Positions 1 to 8,230 of a stretch of DNA of 64,000 bases are shown one piece after another (the first letter of the stretch is position 1; each line of letters begins with the position of its first letter). The position numbers and the translations under genes were made by a program. This DNA is from CG2-30-58-95 sp964618215 (GTDB lineage Bacteria > Chloroflexota > Anaerolineae > Anaerolineales > Villigracilaceae). Under the pieces are notes generated by a model. The model had not been told where the DNA came from and made no database searches. It worked only from the letters and a program-made list of their open reading frames with translations. The stretch lies in the NCBI GenBank assembly GCA_964618215.1, contig CAZTZE010000003.1, positions 60,194 to 124,193 on the forward strand, in the 5' to 3' direction.

Positions 1-491
1 GACATGTATTGCTTGATGACCGATTCGGTCGTCCGGCCGCGCTCTTCGATATCACGCTGCAAACGGCGGATGAAACGCAGGTCTGAATCGGTATCCACGA
101 AAATTTTGACGTCAAATAATTTACGCAGGGCGGGTTCGGTAAAAATCAAAATGCCCTCCACCAGGATGACCCGGCGCGGGGCAATTTTGATGACCTTGTC
201 GGTGCGGCTGTGAGTGGCGAAGTCGTAAATCGGCGCTTCGACCGGCTGGCCGTTTTTCAATTGTTCGATGTGGCGGGTGAGTAATTCAGTCTCCAGCGAG
301 TTCGGGTGATCAAAATTGACCTCGGCGCGTTGCACCGGCGGCAAGCCCGAAAGGTCTTTATAGTACGAATCGTGCTGGAGAAAAGCGATCCGGTCGGGGC
401 CGACGCGCTGGAGGATGGCCTGGGCGACGGTGGTTTTACCGGAGCCGGAACCGCCGGCGATGCCGATGACGAGCGGGGTGTTGTTGGGCAT
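1..491 (-). CDS. udk: Uridine kinase (5' part, runs off the window)
   Basis: Phosphorylates uridine and cytidine to UMP and CMP in pyrimidine salvage; cytoplasmic. The reading frame opens at the ATG at 489-491 on the minus strand and stays open to the window edge, giving about 163 residues of a family usually 200-220 long, so the C-terminus is missing only because the window ends. The P-loop GIAGGSGSGKTT lies near residue 10. It is followed by the typical HDSYYKDL segment, NFDHPNSLE, the YDFATHSRT substrate loop and the VILVEGILIF strand, all characteristic of uridine kinase rather than phosphoribulokinase. The next gene upstream on the same strand is the CBS/ACT protein, with its stop 34 bp away, so the two may be cotranscribed. 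The call is secure. Confidence 0.93.
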   Translation of the reverse strand, partial: MPNNTPLVIGIAGGSGSGKTTVAQAILQRVGPDRIAFLQHDSYYKDLSGLPPVQRAEVNFDHPNSLETELLTRHIEQLKNGQPVEAPIYDFATHSRTDKVIKIAPRRVILVEGILIFTEPALRKLFDVKIFVDTDSDLRFIRRLQRDIEERGRTTESVIKQYM

Positions 492-524
492 GGATGAGTC
501 TTACCGAGTAGGTGCTGCGCAGAC

Positions 525-1163
525 TCACTCGCGAATATCCACCAGCGTCTCAACCAATGGCTCGACGGCGGTTTTCACAGCTTCCTTCTTGAGGCCAGTA
601 ACCTTGAAGGTGATCATACGGTTGGAAGGATCCTCGCCGGTAAATACACCGAAGGCGATGAAATTGCCGCCCAGCGAGGAGATGGCCTGGGTGACCTTCG
701 CCAGTTGACCGGGTTTTTCGGCTACCAGCGCAGTGACGCGCACGCCCATCTCGCGGGCGCCCATCAGTTCCAGGAAGATCTTGAACAGGTCCGTCTCGGT
801 GATGATGCCCACCACGCGACCTTTGCGCAACACCGGCAGACCGCCGATCTTGTTGTCAGCCATGATGCGCGCCGCTTCTTCGATGGGAGTATCTTCATCA
901 ATTGTAAAGACTTTTTTGTTCATCACCTCGGCAATGGTGATCTTGCTGAGCAGGTAGTTCATTTCCCAGATGCTCAAGGAGCTGACCGGGGAGGGGGATG
1001 CGTTGAGCAGGTCCTTGTCTGAGACGATGCCAACCAGCTTCCCGTTTTTCACGACCGGGGCGCGGCGGATATGCTCTTTCTTGAACAGACTGAGCGCATC
1101 GTGGATTGGCAAGTTTGGGGAAATCGAGATGACCGGATGAGACATTCGTTCGCCGACGAGCAT
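525..1163 (-). CDS. CBS-CBS-ACT domain protein, AcuB-like
   Basis: A 212-residue cytoplasmic protein with two CBS repeats (about residues 1-55 and 75-130) and a C-terminal ACT domain (about 140-205, beginning VRVTALVAEKPGQLAKV). This order matches AcuB of Bacillus, where CBS pairs bind adenine nucleotides and ACT domains bind amino acids or similar effectors. The physiological target is unknown here. The start at 1163 is chosen because a perfect AAGGAGG lies 7 bp upstream; the frame extends 17 codons further without a ribosome-binding site. Downstream is udk. A regulatory role (energy or amino-acid sensing) is inference from the domains. Confidence 0.85.
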   Translation of the reverse strand: MLVGERMSHPVISISPNLPIHDALSLFKKEHIRRAPVVKNGKLVGIVSDKDLLNASPSPVSSLSIWEMNYLLSKITIAEVMNKKVFTIDEDTPIEEAARIMADNKIGGLPVLRKGRVVGIITETDLFKIFLELMGAREMGVRVTALVAEKPGQLAKVTQAISSLGGNFIAFGVFTGEDPSNRMITFKVTGLKKEAVKTAVEPLVETLVDIRE

Positions 1164-1252
1164 AGGAACCTCCTTCGAGTTAGATGATTGAATTATACCC
1201 CACAGCTCGCGCATGAAAATTATGGCTCTCTGGGATTTGCCGTGATTCGTAC

Positions 1253-1380
1253 ACCCCCGAACTGCGGGGGTACACGGATTGCACGGATTTTACGGAATCT
1301 CACCGAGTAGGCCTTCGGCGGAAAAAACCCTAAAAAATCCATGCTTTTTCCGTGCTCGTCCGTGTAATCCGTGTTCAAAT
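1253..1380. repeat. Intergenic inverted repeat with CACGGATT-type units
   Basis: Short repeated words of the form CACGGATT on the left face ATCCGTG-type words on the right, so the segment can fold into a long imperfect hairpin. At its centre (1301-1326) sits a CACCGAGTAGGCCTTCGGCG word that recurs exactly at 46931-46956 together with the following GGAAAAA. It lies in the spacer between two divergently oriented genes. The rest of the spacer (1164-1554) shows only the Lrp-gene promoter. Confidence 0.7.
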
Positions 1381-1482
1381 TTGGTTGAGAAAAGGAGAAA
1401 GTACTTTGTAAATTGTTAGATGTAATTTGCCGGAAAAAATTGCAAGACAGTCGGGAAGTTTGGACGATATGACAAATGTCAC

Positions 1483-1512
1483 TTGACATGCCCTGTGAAA
1501 ATTTAGTAGAGT
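1483..1512 (+). promoter_or_regulatory. Putative sigma70-type promoter of the Lrp gene
   Basis: A perfect TTGACA at 1483-1488 is followed after 18 bp by TAGAGT at 1507-1512, a fair -10 box. The regulator gene starts 43 bp downstream. This would be the promoter of the whole plus-strand block if the block is one or a few transcripts. Confidence 0.5.
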
Positions 1513-1554
1513 GTATTTATCGTTCGTCGGAAAAGGAATAGAAATAGTGAAAAA

Positions 1555-2028
1555 ATGTACGAAACCGACAAAATAGACCATAAAATTGTCGAATTGCTCA
1601 TGGAAGACGGGCGCATGCCGGCCGCGGAGATTGCGCGGCAGGTGGGCATTTCCGAGCGCACAGTCCGTTACCGCATCGAACGCATGGTCACGGATGGCCT
1701 GATCAAAATCAGCGCCATTGTCAATCCCAAGTCGTTTGGCTATTCCACCGTCGCGGATGTCTTCCTTGAGGTCGAATCCGATTCGATTCTCGAAGTGGCG
1801 AAAAAAGTCACCGAATATGCATGCGTCAGCTATGTGGCTTGCGCCATCGGCGAGACGGACGTCAGCGTTCAGCTCTTTGCCAAAGATACCGCGGAGGTCT
1901 ATCGCTTTGTGACGGAGGTCATCGGCAAAATCCCCGGCGTGCGCAAGACAACCACCTCCATTGTACCGGTTGTCATGAAAGACGTGTATCAGTGGCGGGT
2001 GCCGTACGGCAGTGAGCAAAAAGGTTGA
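1555..2028 (+). CDS. Lrp/AsnC-family transcriptional regulator
   Basis: A 157-residue DNA-binding regulator. An N-terminal winged helix-turn-helix (DHKIVELLMEDGRMPAAEIA, then VGISERTVRYRIERM, about residues 8-55) is followed by an Lrp ligand-sensing RAM domain (about 65-145). Lrp proteins bind amino acids and regulate amino-acid transport or catabolism. This gene heads a 21-kb plus-strand run of aminotransferases, transporters and aldehyde-oxidising enzymes, so it is the obvious candidate local regulator; that role is inferred. Its end lies 13 bp before the most likely start of the next gene, so the two are almost certainly cotranscribed. Confidence 0.9.
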   Translation: MYETDKIDHKIVELLMEDGRMPAAEIARQVGISERTVRYRIERMVTDGLIKISAIVNPKSFGYSTVADVFLEVESDSILEVAKKVTEYACVSYVACAIGETDVSVQLFAKDTAEVYRFVTEVIGKIPGVRKTTTSIVPVVMKDVYQWRVPYGSEQKG

Positions 2029-2041
2029 GGAGGCATTTCGG

Positions 2042-3346
2042 ATGAATATTGCCTGGAATAAGAACAAAGCATTGCAGCAGCGGGCGCAGAAGGTGATGCC
2101 GCTGGGCGTCAACTCGAATTTCCGATTTTGGGGCGAAGGTATTACGCCTTACATGCAGAAGGCGAAAGGCGCGTATCTCTGGGACGCGGATGGGAACAAA
2201 TACATTGACTATCGGCTGGGTTTTGGCCCAATCATCCTGGGTCATGCTTACGAGACGGTCAACGCCAAAGTGCGCGAAGAAATCGAACTTGGCACGCTGG
2301 CGGCGATGACCGGTGAACTGGAAATCGCGGTCGCCGAGAAAATCGTGGCAATGTGCCCGGCCGTCGAGATGGTGCGATTTGCATGCTCCGGCACCGAGGC
2401 GACGATGCACGCCCTGCGCGTGGCGCGCGCCTACACCGGCCGCGAGAAAGTCATCAAATTCGAGGGCATGTATCACGGCTTTCAGGATTACACGCTTTGG
2501 TCAACCTACGCGCCGACGGAGGCTTACGGCAACGAGCGCAATCCAATCCCGGTGCCGTCCAGTTCGGGCATTCCCCGTCACCTGAACGAGCTTATCATCA
2601 CGCTGCCTTTCAACAACGCTGAAATTTTGGAAGCAACCTTGAGGAGCGTTGGCGGGCAAGTGGCGGCCATCATCGTCGAACCGTGCATGGGCAACTGTGG
2701 GGCGATCTTGCCGGTCAGGGGTTTCCTGCAATTCATCCGTAAACAATGCGACAAATATGGCATCGTCTTTATTCTCGACGAAGTCAAGACCGGCTTCCGC
2801 ATTGCCAACGGCGGAGCGCAGGAATATTACCGCATCCAACCGGACTTGGCGACGTATGCCAAAGCCCTGGCCAACGGTTACCCGCTGGCGGCATTTGGAG
2901 GCAAGAAGGAGATCATGAGCATTATCGGTCACGGCGTGGCACAGGGCGGGACGTTCAATAACAACAAGCCCGGCGTCGCCGCAGCCTGGGCCACGCTGAC
3001 CGTGCTGGAAAAAGAGCCGGTGATGAAAACCATCGAGAAACGCGGTAAACGGTTGATGGATGGGATTTCAAAGATTTTGACCGAAGCCGGCATCCCGTTT
3101 TGCATGAACGGTTACCCGGCCATGTTCTCGTATGCCATCGGCGTGGAAAAAGTCAGCGACCAGCGTTCGTGGGACAAGAGCGATAAGGGATACTATCTTG
3201 CTCTGATTGATGCGCTGGTCGAGCGCGGCGTAATGCCCGACCACGATCCGCGCGAGCCGTGGTTTTTATGTTACTCGCACAGCGAGGCGGATATTGACCG
3301 CACGCTGGAAGTTTTTCGCGAGGCGGTAAAAGCGGCCAGAAGGTAG
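2042..3346 (+). CDS. Class III aminotransferase, glutamate-1-semialdehyde aminomutase-like
   Basis: A PLP enzyme of 434 residues, the usual length for the family. The conserved Asp of FILDEVKTG is at about residue 246 and the PLP Schiff-base lysine is K274 in TYAKALANG. The N-terminal MPLGVNSNFRFW and the GGTFNNNKPG motif near the C-terminal half recall the glutamate-1-semialdehyde 2,1-aminomutase branch. No hem genes are nearby, so a catabolic amine or amino-acid transaminase is more likely than tetrapyrrole synthesis. The start at 2042 is preferred because GAGGAGG lies 9 bp upstream; a start at 2012 would overlap the regulator. Substrate is not deducible from sequence alone. Confidence 0.87.
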   Translation: MNIAWNKNKALQQRAQKVMPLGVNSNFRFWGEGITPYMQKAKGAYLWDADGNKYIDYRLGFGPIILGHAYETVNAKVREEIELGTLAAMTGELEIAVAEKIVAMCPAVEMVRFACSGTEATMHALRVARAYTGREKVIKFEGMYHGFQDYTLWSTYAPTEAYGNERNPIPVPSSSGIPRHLNELIITLPFNNAEILEATLRSVGGQVAAIIVEPCMGNCGAILPVRGFLQFIRKQCDKYGIVFILDEVKTGFRIANGGAQEYYRIQPDLATYAKALANGYPLAAFGGKKEIMSIIGHGVAQGGTFNNNKPGVAAAWATLTVLEKEPVMKTIEKRGKRLMDGISKILTEAGIPFCMNGYPAMFSYAIGVEKVSDQRSWDKSDKGYYLALIDALVERGVMPDHDPREPWFLCYSHSEADIDRTLEVFREAVKAARR

Positions 3347-3350
3347 GCAT

Positions 3351-3446
3351 GGAAACAAGTAGGCAAGGAAACAAGTATGTCAGCAGACACAATAACAAGG
3401 AAACACGTTATGCTTGTTTACTTGTTTACTTGTTTCCTTGTTTACC
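3351..3446. repeat. Intergenic inverted array of 8-bp units
   Basis: Units of the type GAAACAAG on the left (3353-3377) face copies of TTGTTTAC and TTGTTTCC on the right (3414-3446). The array can fold into a hairpin between two aminotransferase genes. It belongs to the sequence-variable array class seen throughout the window. The right half ends just before the ribosome-binding site of the next gene. Confidence 0.75.
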
Positions 3447-3464
3447 TCCCCCCAAGGAGCAACC

Positions 3465-4778
3465 ATGACCAAACTTACATCCCAAGAAATCGTCGCGCTG
3501 AACAGGGAATACACCTTCTTTTCCTGGTCGGTGCAGAACCAGACCGCGCCCATCCCGATGACGAAGGCCGAAGGGATTTATTTCTGGGACGCGGACGGCA
3601 AACGCTATCTTGATTTCTCTTCGCAACTGATGAACATGAATATCGGCCACCAGCACCCGAAAGTGGTCAAGGCCATCCAGGAACAGGCTGGCACGCTGTG
3701 TTTTGCCCATCCTGCCATCGCCACTGAGCCGCGCGGTTTGCTGGGCAAGAAACTGGCCGAGGTCACGCCCGGCAACCTAAAAAAGACTTTCTTCACGCTG
3801 GGCGGCGCGGAAGCCAATGAGAACGCGGTCAAAATTGCGCGTGCTTACACAGGACGCTTCAAATTGATGGCGCGCTATCGCTCCTACCACGGCGCGACAC
3901 ACGGTGCGATCGCGCTCACTGGCGATTACCGCCGCCTGCCGGTCGAACCGGCCATGCCCGGCGTGGTGCATTTCCTCGATCCGTTCTGCTACCGCTGTCC
4001 CTTCGGCTGGACGAAAGAGAGCTGTCACCGCGAGTGCATCCAGCATGTGGAGGAGGTGATCTCCTACGAGGGCGTGGATAAAATCGCCGCCATCATCATG
4101 GAAGGCGTGACCGGCTCGAACGGGCTGATCGTCCCGCCGGACGACTATTGGCCGCGCCTCCGCCAGATTTGCGATAAGTATGGCATCTTGCTCATCTCTG
4201 ACGAGGTGATGAGCGGCTGGGGTCGCACCGGCAAGTGGTTCGCGGTGGACAATTGGAACGTGGTGCCCGACATCATCACCACAGCGAAAGGACTCACGGC
4301 GGGCTACGTGCCGCTGGGCGCGGTCATTGTTACCGATAAGATCGCCGAGTATTTCGAGGATAAGATGCTGTGGTGCGGCCTGACGTACAGCGGCCACCCG
4401 CTGGCCTGTGCGGCCGGGGTCGCCACGCTGGAAGTGTACGAAGAGGACGGCCTGATCGAGAACGCTGCCAAAGTGGGCAGGCATCTGGGCGAGCGGTTGG
4501 AGGCGATCAAGGCCAGGCATCCCTCCGTTGGGGACGTGCGCTACATCGGCCTCTTCTCGGCGTTGGAAATCGTAAAAGATCGCAAGACGAAAGAGCTAAT
4601 TGACCCGCTAACGGAGACACAGAAGGTGCTGCGCGCGGAAGGCTTGTTCACGTTCAACTTCCACAATGTCTTGTTTGTCGTGCCGCCTCTGTGCATCACC
4701 GAGGCGCAGTTGGATGAAGGCCTGGCGATCATCGAGAAGGCGCTGGCAGAGACGACGGATAGAATGGTTTCAGGTTGA
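3465..4778 (+). CDS. Class III aminotransferase, taurine/beta-alanine-pyruvate type
   Basis: A 437-residue PLP aminotransferase. The motif order (YFWDADGKRYLDFSSQL, TPGNLKKTFFTLGGAEANEN, RYRSYHGATHGAIALTGD, DPFCYRCPFG) resembles taurine-pyruvate and beta-amino-acid-pyruvate aminotransferases. The PLP lysine is K275 in TTAKGLTAG and the conserved Asp is in LLISDEVMSGWGRTG. Such enzymes convert omega-amines to aldehydes using pyruvate. The following gene encodes a methylmalonate-semialdehyde-type dehydrogenase, which fits a beta-alanine or beta-aminoisobutyrate route (inference). The start at 3465 is chosen because AAGGAG sits 5 bp upstream; the 17 codons before it are repeat sequence. Confidence 0.87.
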   Translation: MTKLTSQEIVALNREYTFFSWSVQNQTAPIPMTKAEGIYFWDADGKRYLDFSSQLMNMNIGHQHPKVVKAIQEQAGTLCFAHPAIATEPRGLLGKKLAEVTPGNLKKTFFTLGGAEANENAVKIARAYTGRFKLMARYRSYHGATHGAIALTGDYRRLPVEPAMPGVVHFLDPFCYRCPFGWTKESCHRECIQHVEEVISYEGVDKIAAIIMEGVTGSNGLIVPPDDYWPRLRQICDKYGILLISDEVMSGWGRTGKWFAVDNWNVVPDIITTAKGLTAGYVPLGAVIVTDKIAEYFEDKMLWCGLTYSGHPLACAAGVATLEVYEEDGLIENAAKVGRHLGERLEAIKARHPSVGDVRYIGLFSALEIVKDRKTKELIDPLTETQKVLRAEGLFTFNFHNVLFVVPPLCITEAQLDEGLAIIEKALAETTDRMVSG

Positions 4779-4858
4779 AGGTTGCAAGTTGAAGGTTGAG
4801 AGGTTGTTCGATCAACAAACATTCAACCTTCAACCTTCAACTTTCGACATGCAACATG
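4779..4858. repeat. Intergenic inverted heptad array (GGTTGAA/TTCAACC)
   Basis: Left-arm units GGTTGAA and GGTTGCA are mirrored by right-arm CAACCTT units with a 7-bp period, giving a foldable structure between the aminotransferase stop and the ribosome-binding site (TGGAGG, 4857-4862) of the dehydrogenase. It could act as a terminator or attenuator in RNA; no clean U-run follows. Confidence 0.8.
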
Positions 4859-4866
4859 GAGGCAGA

Positions 4867-6336
4867 ATGCAGAAAGTATTGAACTTTGTCAACGGCGAGT
4901 GGGTGGAATCAAAGGCTACCGAATTTGTTGACGTTATCAACCCCGCAACCGCGGAGCTGATGGGCCGAACGCCGCTCTCCTCGAAAGCCGAAGTGGATGC
5001 GGCCGCACGTGCAGCCAGCCAGGCCTTTCCGGAGTGGCGGCGTATCCCGCCGACCGAGCGCGTCCAGTACCTCTTCAAGCTCAAGAACCTGTTGGAAGAA
5101 CATTTCGAAGAGCTTTCCCGCCTGATCACGATGGAATGCGGGAAGACGCTGGACGAGTCGCGGGGCGAGATGCGTCGAGCCATCGAGAACGTCGAGATCG
5201 CAAGCGGTATACTAATCCTGATGCAGGGCTACAACAACGAAGACATCGCCAGTGGCATTGACGAGATGATGATCCGCCAGCCGGTTGGTGTCTGTGCGGC
5301 GGTTTGTCCGTTCAACTTCCCAGGCATGATTCCCTTCTGGTTCATGCCCTACGCGCTGGCCTGCGGGAACACGTACATCGTCAAGCCTTCCGAGAAGGTG
5401 TCGCTGACGATGCAGTACATCTTCCGGTTGATCGAGCAAACAGGGATACCCAAAGGCGTGGTCAACCTGGTCAACGGGGCGAAAGAAGCGGTGGATGGCC
5501 TCCTCGATCACCCGGATGTCCGTGCGATCAGCTTTGTCGGCTCAACGCCGGTCGCTAAGTACATCTACAGCCGCGCCTCGGCAAATGGCAAGCGGGCGCA
5601 ATGCCAGGGCGGGGCTAAAAATCCGATCATCGTCATGCCGGATGCTGACATGGAGATGACGACGAAAATCGCGGCGGATAGCGCCTTCGGCTGCGCCGGC
5701 CAGCGTTGCGCGGCCGCTTCGTTGGCGATCACGGTTGCGGAGGCGCGGGATGTGTTCACCGAATCGATCTGTGAGGCGGCTGCTGGACGGGTGACAGGCT
5801 ACGGGTTGGATAAGGGCGTCCAGATGGGGCCGGTGATCACGCCGCAGAGTAAGAGTCACATCGAAGAGCTTATCGGCAAAGGAAAGGCCGAGGGCGCCAG
5901 CGTCCCCGTGGATGGCCGGTATCCGAAAATTCAAGGTTATGAACGGGGGAATTTCGTCCGCCCGACGATTTTGGTGGACGTGCCGCCCGAGGGCGAAGTT
6001 GCAAAGACTGAGATTTTTGGCCCGGTTTTTGGCCTGATCCATGTGAACAACCTGGATGAGGCGATTGCGCTGGTAAATAAGAGCCGTTATGGCAATATGG
6101 CTTGCATCTTCACCGGCAGCGGCGCTGCGGCGCGGAAATTCCGCTACGAGGTCGAGGCGGGCGACATCGGCATCAACATCGGCATTGCCGCGCCGATGGC
6201 GTTCTTCCCGTTCAGCGGCTGGAAGGAAAGTTTCTTCGGCGACCTGCACGGCCAGGGCATGGACGCGGTCGAGTTCTTCACGCAGAAGAAGGTCATCATC
6301 GAGCGCTGGCCACGCGAGTGGTCGCGCAAGTTCTAG
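4867..6336 (+). CDS. Methylmalonate-semialdehyde-type aldehyde dehydrogenase
   Basis: A 489-residue NAD-dependent aldehyde dehydrogenase. The start NFVNGEWVES, the active-site nucleophile C281 in GQRCAA, the GAKN-type segment and the C-terminal FPFSGWKESFFGDLHGQG are typical of the CoA-acylating methylmalonate/malonate-semialdehyde dehydrogenase branch. That branch makes propionyl-CoA or acetyl-CoA. Placed between an aminotransferase and a permease, it probably removes the semialdehyde made by the preceding transaminase. An acyl-CoA carboxylase set lies in the minus-strand region near 45-50 kb and could use propionyl-CoA, which is inference. The start at 4867 has TGGAGG closely upstream; the longer frame back to 4666 is overlap and repeat. 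Confidence 0.88.
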   Translation: MQKVLNFVNGEWVESKATEFVDVINPATAELMGRTPLSSKAEVDAAARAASQAFPEWRRIPPTERVQYLFKLKNLLEEHFEELSRLITMECGKTLDESRGEMRRAIENVEIASGILILMQGYNNEDIASGIDEMMIRQPVGVCAAVCPFNFPGMIPFWFMPYALACGNTYIVKPSEKVSLTMQYIFRLIEQTGIPKGVVNLVNGAKEAVDGLLDHPDVRAISFVGSTPVAKYIYSRASANGKRAQCQGGAKNPIIVMPDADMEMTTKIAADSAFGCAGQRCAAASLAITVAEARDVFTESICEAAAGRVTGYGLDKGVQMGPVITPQSKSHIEELIGKGKAEGASVPVDGRYPKIQGYERGNFVRPTILVDVPPEGEVAKTEIFGPVFGLIHVNNLDEAIALVNKSRYGNMACIFTGSGAAARKFRYEVEAGDIGINIGIAAPMAFFPFSGWKESFFGDLHGQGMDAVEFFTQKKVIIERWPREWSRKF

Positions 6337-6383
6337 TGATCAGTGGTCAGTTATCAGTTATCAGTGATCAGTAATCGGTCATC
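6337..6383. repeat. Heptad array (TATCAGT/GATCAGT)
   Basis: At least six consecutive 7-bp units of the form NATCAGT or GGTCAGT begin directly at the stop codon of the dehydrogenase. The same words return at 8104-8141 and, in reverse complement, at 45303-45347 and 55025-55080. The rest of the spacer to 6487 holds only the permease ribosome-binding site AAGGAGGAG. Confidence 0.8.
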
Positions 6384-6487
6384 TGTGAAAGGAGGTTCGC
6401 GGCGTCATAGAGAGACATTCGATTTGATTGAAAATAAACAAATAAACTCAAATTGTTTTGACCAAACTTCAATGAAGGAGGAGTGTT

Positions 6488-8104
6488 ATGCCTGAACAAA
6501 TGGCTTTTGCTCGTAAGGCCAGCGGACTGGTACGCGGCCTTTCATTCGTTGATGCCTTCGGCGTCGGTTTCATGAACCAGGGCCTGACGCCCAGCATGTG
6601 GGTGATGATCAGTTTCGGCCTGGGTGTGTACACCGGCGGCAACCTGATCTGGGCCACGCTGCTCTCAGCGCTGCTGTGCGGCGTCGGCTTCTCGCTGGTC
6701 TGGGGTATCCTGGGCGGCTCGATGCCGCGCTCCGGCGGCGAGTACATCTACAACTCGCGCATCATCCATCCGATCGTCGGTATCGCTGAATCCTTTGGCA
6801 ATGCCTTCGTGTGGATCATGTGGATCTACGTCCTCGCCCCATGGACGGTGGATCCCGGACTGGTGATGCTGTTCGAGTTCCTGAATATGCCGGCCGCGGC
6901 CGAGTTCTGCACCCAGCCGATTGCTTTGTTCCTGATTGCCAGCCTGGTGAACCTCATTGCCCTTTTGTTCGTCGTTTTTGGCATGAAGGTCTTTGCGAGA
7001 GTGCAAAAGGTCATCATGGTGCTGGGCATCGCAGGCTGTCTGGTCATCCTGCTGGTGTTCACCTTTACATCGCACGAGGCCTTCGTCCTGGCCTGGAACA
7101 ACCTGTCGGCGCAGTTCGGATCCGTTGATTACGAGGGATTCCTGACGGCGGCGCGGGCGGCGATCGCGGATGCCGGCGGCGTCCTGCCCAAAACCTGGAA
7201 CTGGTTCGACACCCTGGGCGTGATGGTGGCCGGTTCGTGGCTGTTCGCCTACTCATACTGCATCACGTTCATTGCGGGCGAGGTCAAGCGCCCCGATAAG
7301 ACCATCATCCTGGCCAACCTGTCTGCCATCCTGATGCCGGCGGCCTTCATGGTTTGGCTGGCCGCTGCCCTGTATAACTCGGTCGGCTTCGAATTTCTCT
7401 CGGCCACGGCCTGGGTGGATAACATGGGCGAGGGACTGGCGGGATACACGCTGCCCTGGGCGCCGAACTTCGTTGGGCTGGCGGCGGTCATCAATCACAA
7501 CCCATTTGTGGTCTTCATGATGGCCATGTCGTTCATCGTATTCAACCTGTGGTGGGTGGCGCTCTCCTACCTGGCCTTCCCGCGCATCCTGTTCGCCTGG
7601 GGCATGGATCGCATGGGACCCAAGTGGTTCGCCGACATTGACTACCGCTGGGCTTCACCGGTCAAAAACCACATCCTGTGCTTCATTTTGGGCGAGATCG
7701 GGATTGGGATCTACGCTTTCGTCATGGACCCGATGACGGGACTCTCCGTGACCGGCATGGAGATCGTCTCGGTGTTTGGCATCACCGCGATCGCCGCGCT
7801 CATCTTCCCCTTCTCGAAGAGAGCCAAGCACATCTGGGAAGCCTCGCCCTATAAGAACTGGAAGATATTGGGCATTCCGGTGGTGACCATTGGCGCGGTC
7901 TTCAACCTGATCTACCTGGGAATCCTTTTCTATTTCTTCTTCTTCATGAAGGAAATGGGAGAACAGGAGCTGGTCAAAGGCTCTTTGATCCTGTACGCGA
8001 TCATCTGGGGTCTTGGCATCGCCTGGTACTTCTACTGGAAAGCGCGCAACAAGAAAGTTGGCGTGGATGTCAGCATGACCTTCGGCGAGCTGCCTCCAGA
8101 TTAG
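6488..8104 (+). CDS. APC-superfamily amino acid/polyamine permease
   Basis: A 538-residue inner-membrane protein with about 12-14 hydrophobic segments. The N-terminal helix pattern (GLSFVDAFGVGFMN, then GGSMPRSGGEYIYNSRI) carries the GGEYIY-type motif of APC transporters. It most likely imports an amino acid or polyamine by cation symport. It sits between the semialdehyde dehydrogenase and a metallophosphoesterase, inside the transaminase block, which suggests that it supplies the substrate. The ribosome-binding site AAGGAGGAG lies just upstream. Substrate is unknown. Confidence 0.88.
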   Translation: MPEQMAFARKASGLVRGLSFVDAFGVGFMNQGLTPSMWVMISFGLGVYTGGNLIWATLLSALLCGVGFSLVWGILGGSMPRSGGEYIYNSRIIHPIVGIAESFGNAFVWIMWIYVLAPWTVDPGLVMLFEFLNMPAAAEFCTQPIALFLIASLVNLIALLFVVFGMKVFARVQKVIMVLGIAGCLVILLVFTFTSHEAFVLAWNNLSAQFGSVDYEGFLTAARAAIADAGGVLPKTWNWFDTLGVMVAGSWLFAYSYCITFIAGEVKRPDKTIILANLSAILMPAAFMVWLAAALYNSVGFEFLSATAWVDNMGEGLAGYTLPWAPNFVGLAAVINHNPFVVFMMAMSFIVFNLWWVALSYLAFPRILFAWGMDRMGPKWFADIDYRWASPVKNHILCFILGEIGIGIYAFVMDPMTGLSVTGMEIVSVFGITAIAALIFPFSKRAKHIWEASPYKNWKILGIPVVTIGAVFNLIYLGILFYFFFFMKEMGEQELVKGSLILYAIIWGLGIAWYFYWKARNKKVGVDVSMTFGELPPD

Positions 8105-8210
8105 TGATCAGTGATCAGTTATCAGTAATCAGTGATCAGTTTGCACTCACCCCCAGCCCCTCTCCCAACTTGCCCTGCGCGAAGTCGAAGGGTGGGAGAG
8201 GGGCAGGGTG
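8104..8210. repeat. Heptad array plus CCCCTCTCCC palindrome
   Basis: Five or six GATCAGT-like units (8104-8141) are followed by an imperfect palindrome whose arms are CAGCCCCTCTCCCA (8154-8167) and TGGGAGAGGGGCAGGG (8193-8208). This palindrome family recurs at 10388, 41439, 51778 (inside a gene) and 56124 (inside mfd). Confidence 0.8.
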
Positions 8211-8230
8211 AGGGTGAAATGGAGATTTCA

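Noticed and set aside
257..553. A 98-residue minus-strand frame at the udk gene
   Set aside because: It is an alternative frame of uridine kinase, whose own frame carries the P-loop and runs to the window edge.
2012..2041. Earlier start of the first aminotransferase, overlapping the Lrp gene
   Set aside because: A full GAGGAGG lies 9 bases before 2042, while 2012 has none and would add a poorly conserved tail.
3351..3446. CRISPR array
   Set aside because: Units are only 7-9 bp with no constant spacers; no cas genes anywhere in the window.
8132..8230. N-terminal extension of the metallophosphoesterase
   Set aside because: The extra residues are the translation of a CCCCTCTCCC palindrome; GGAG supports 8231.
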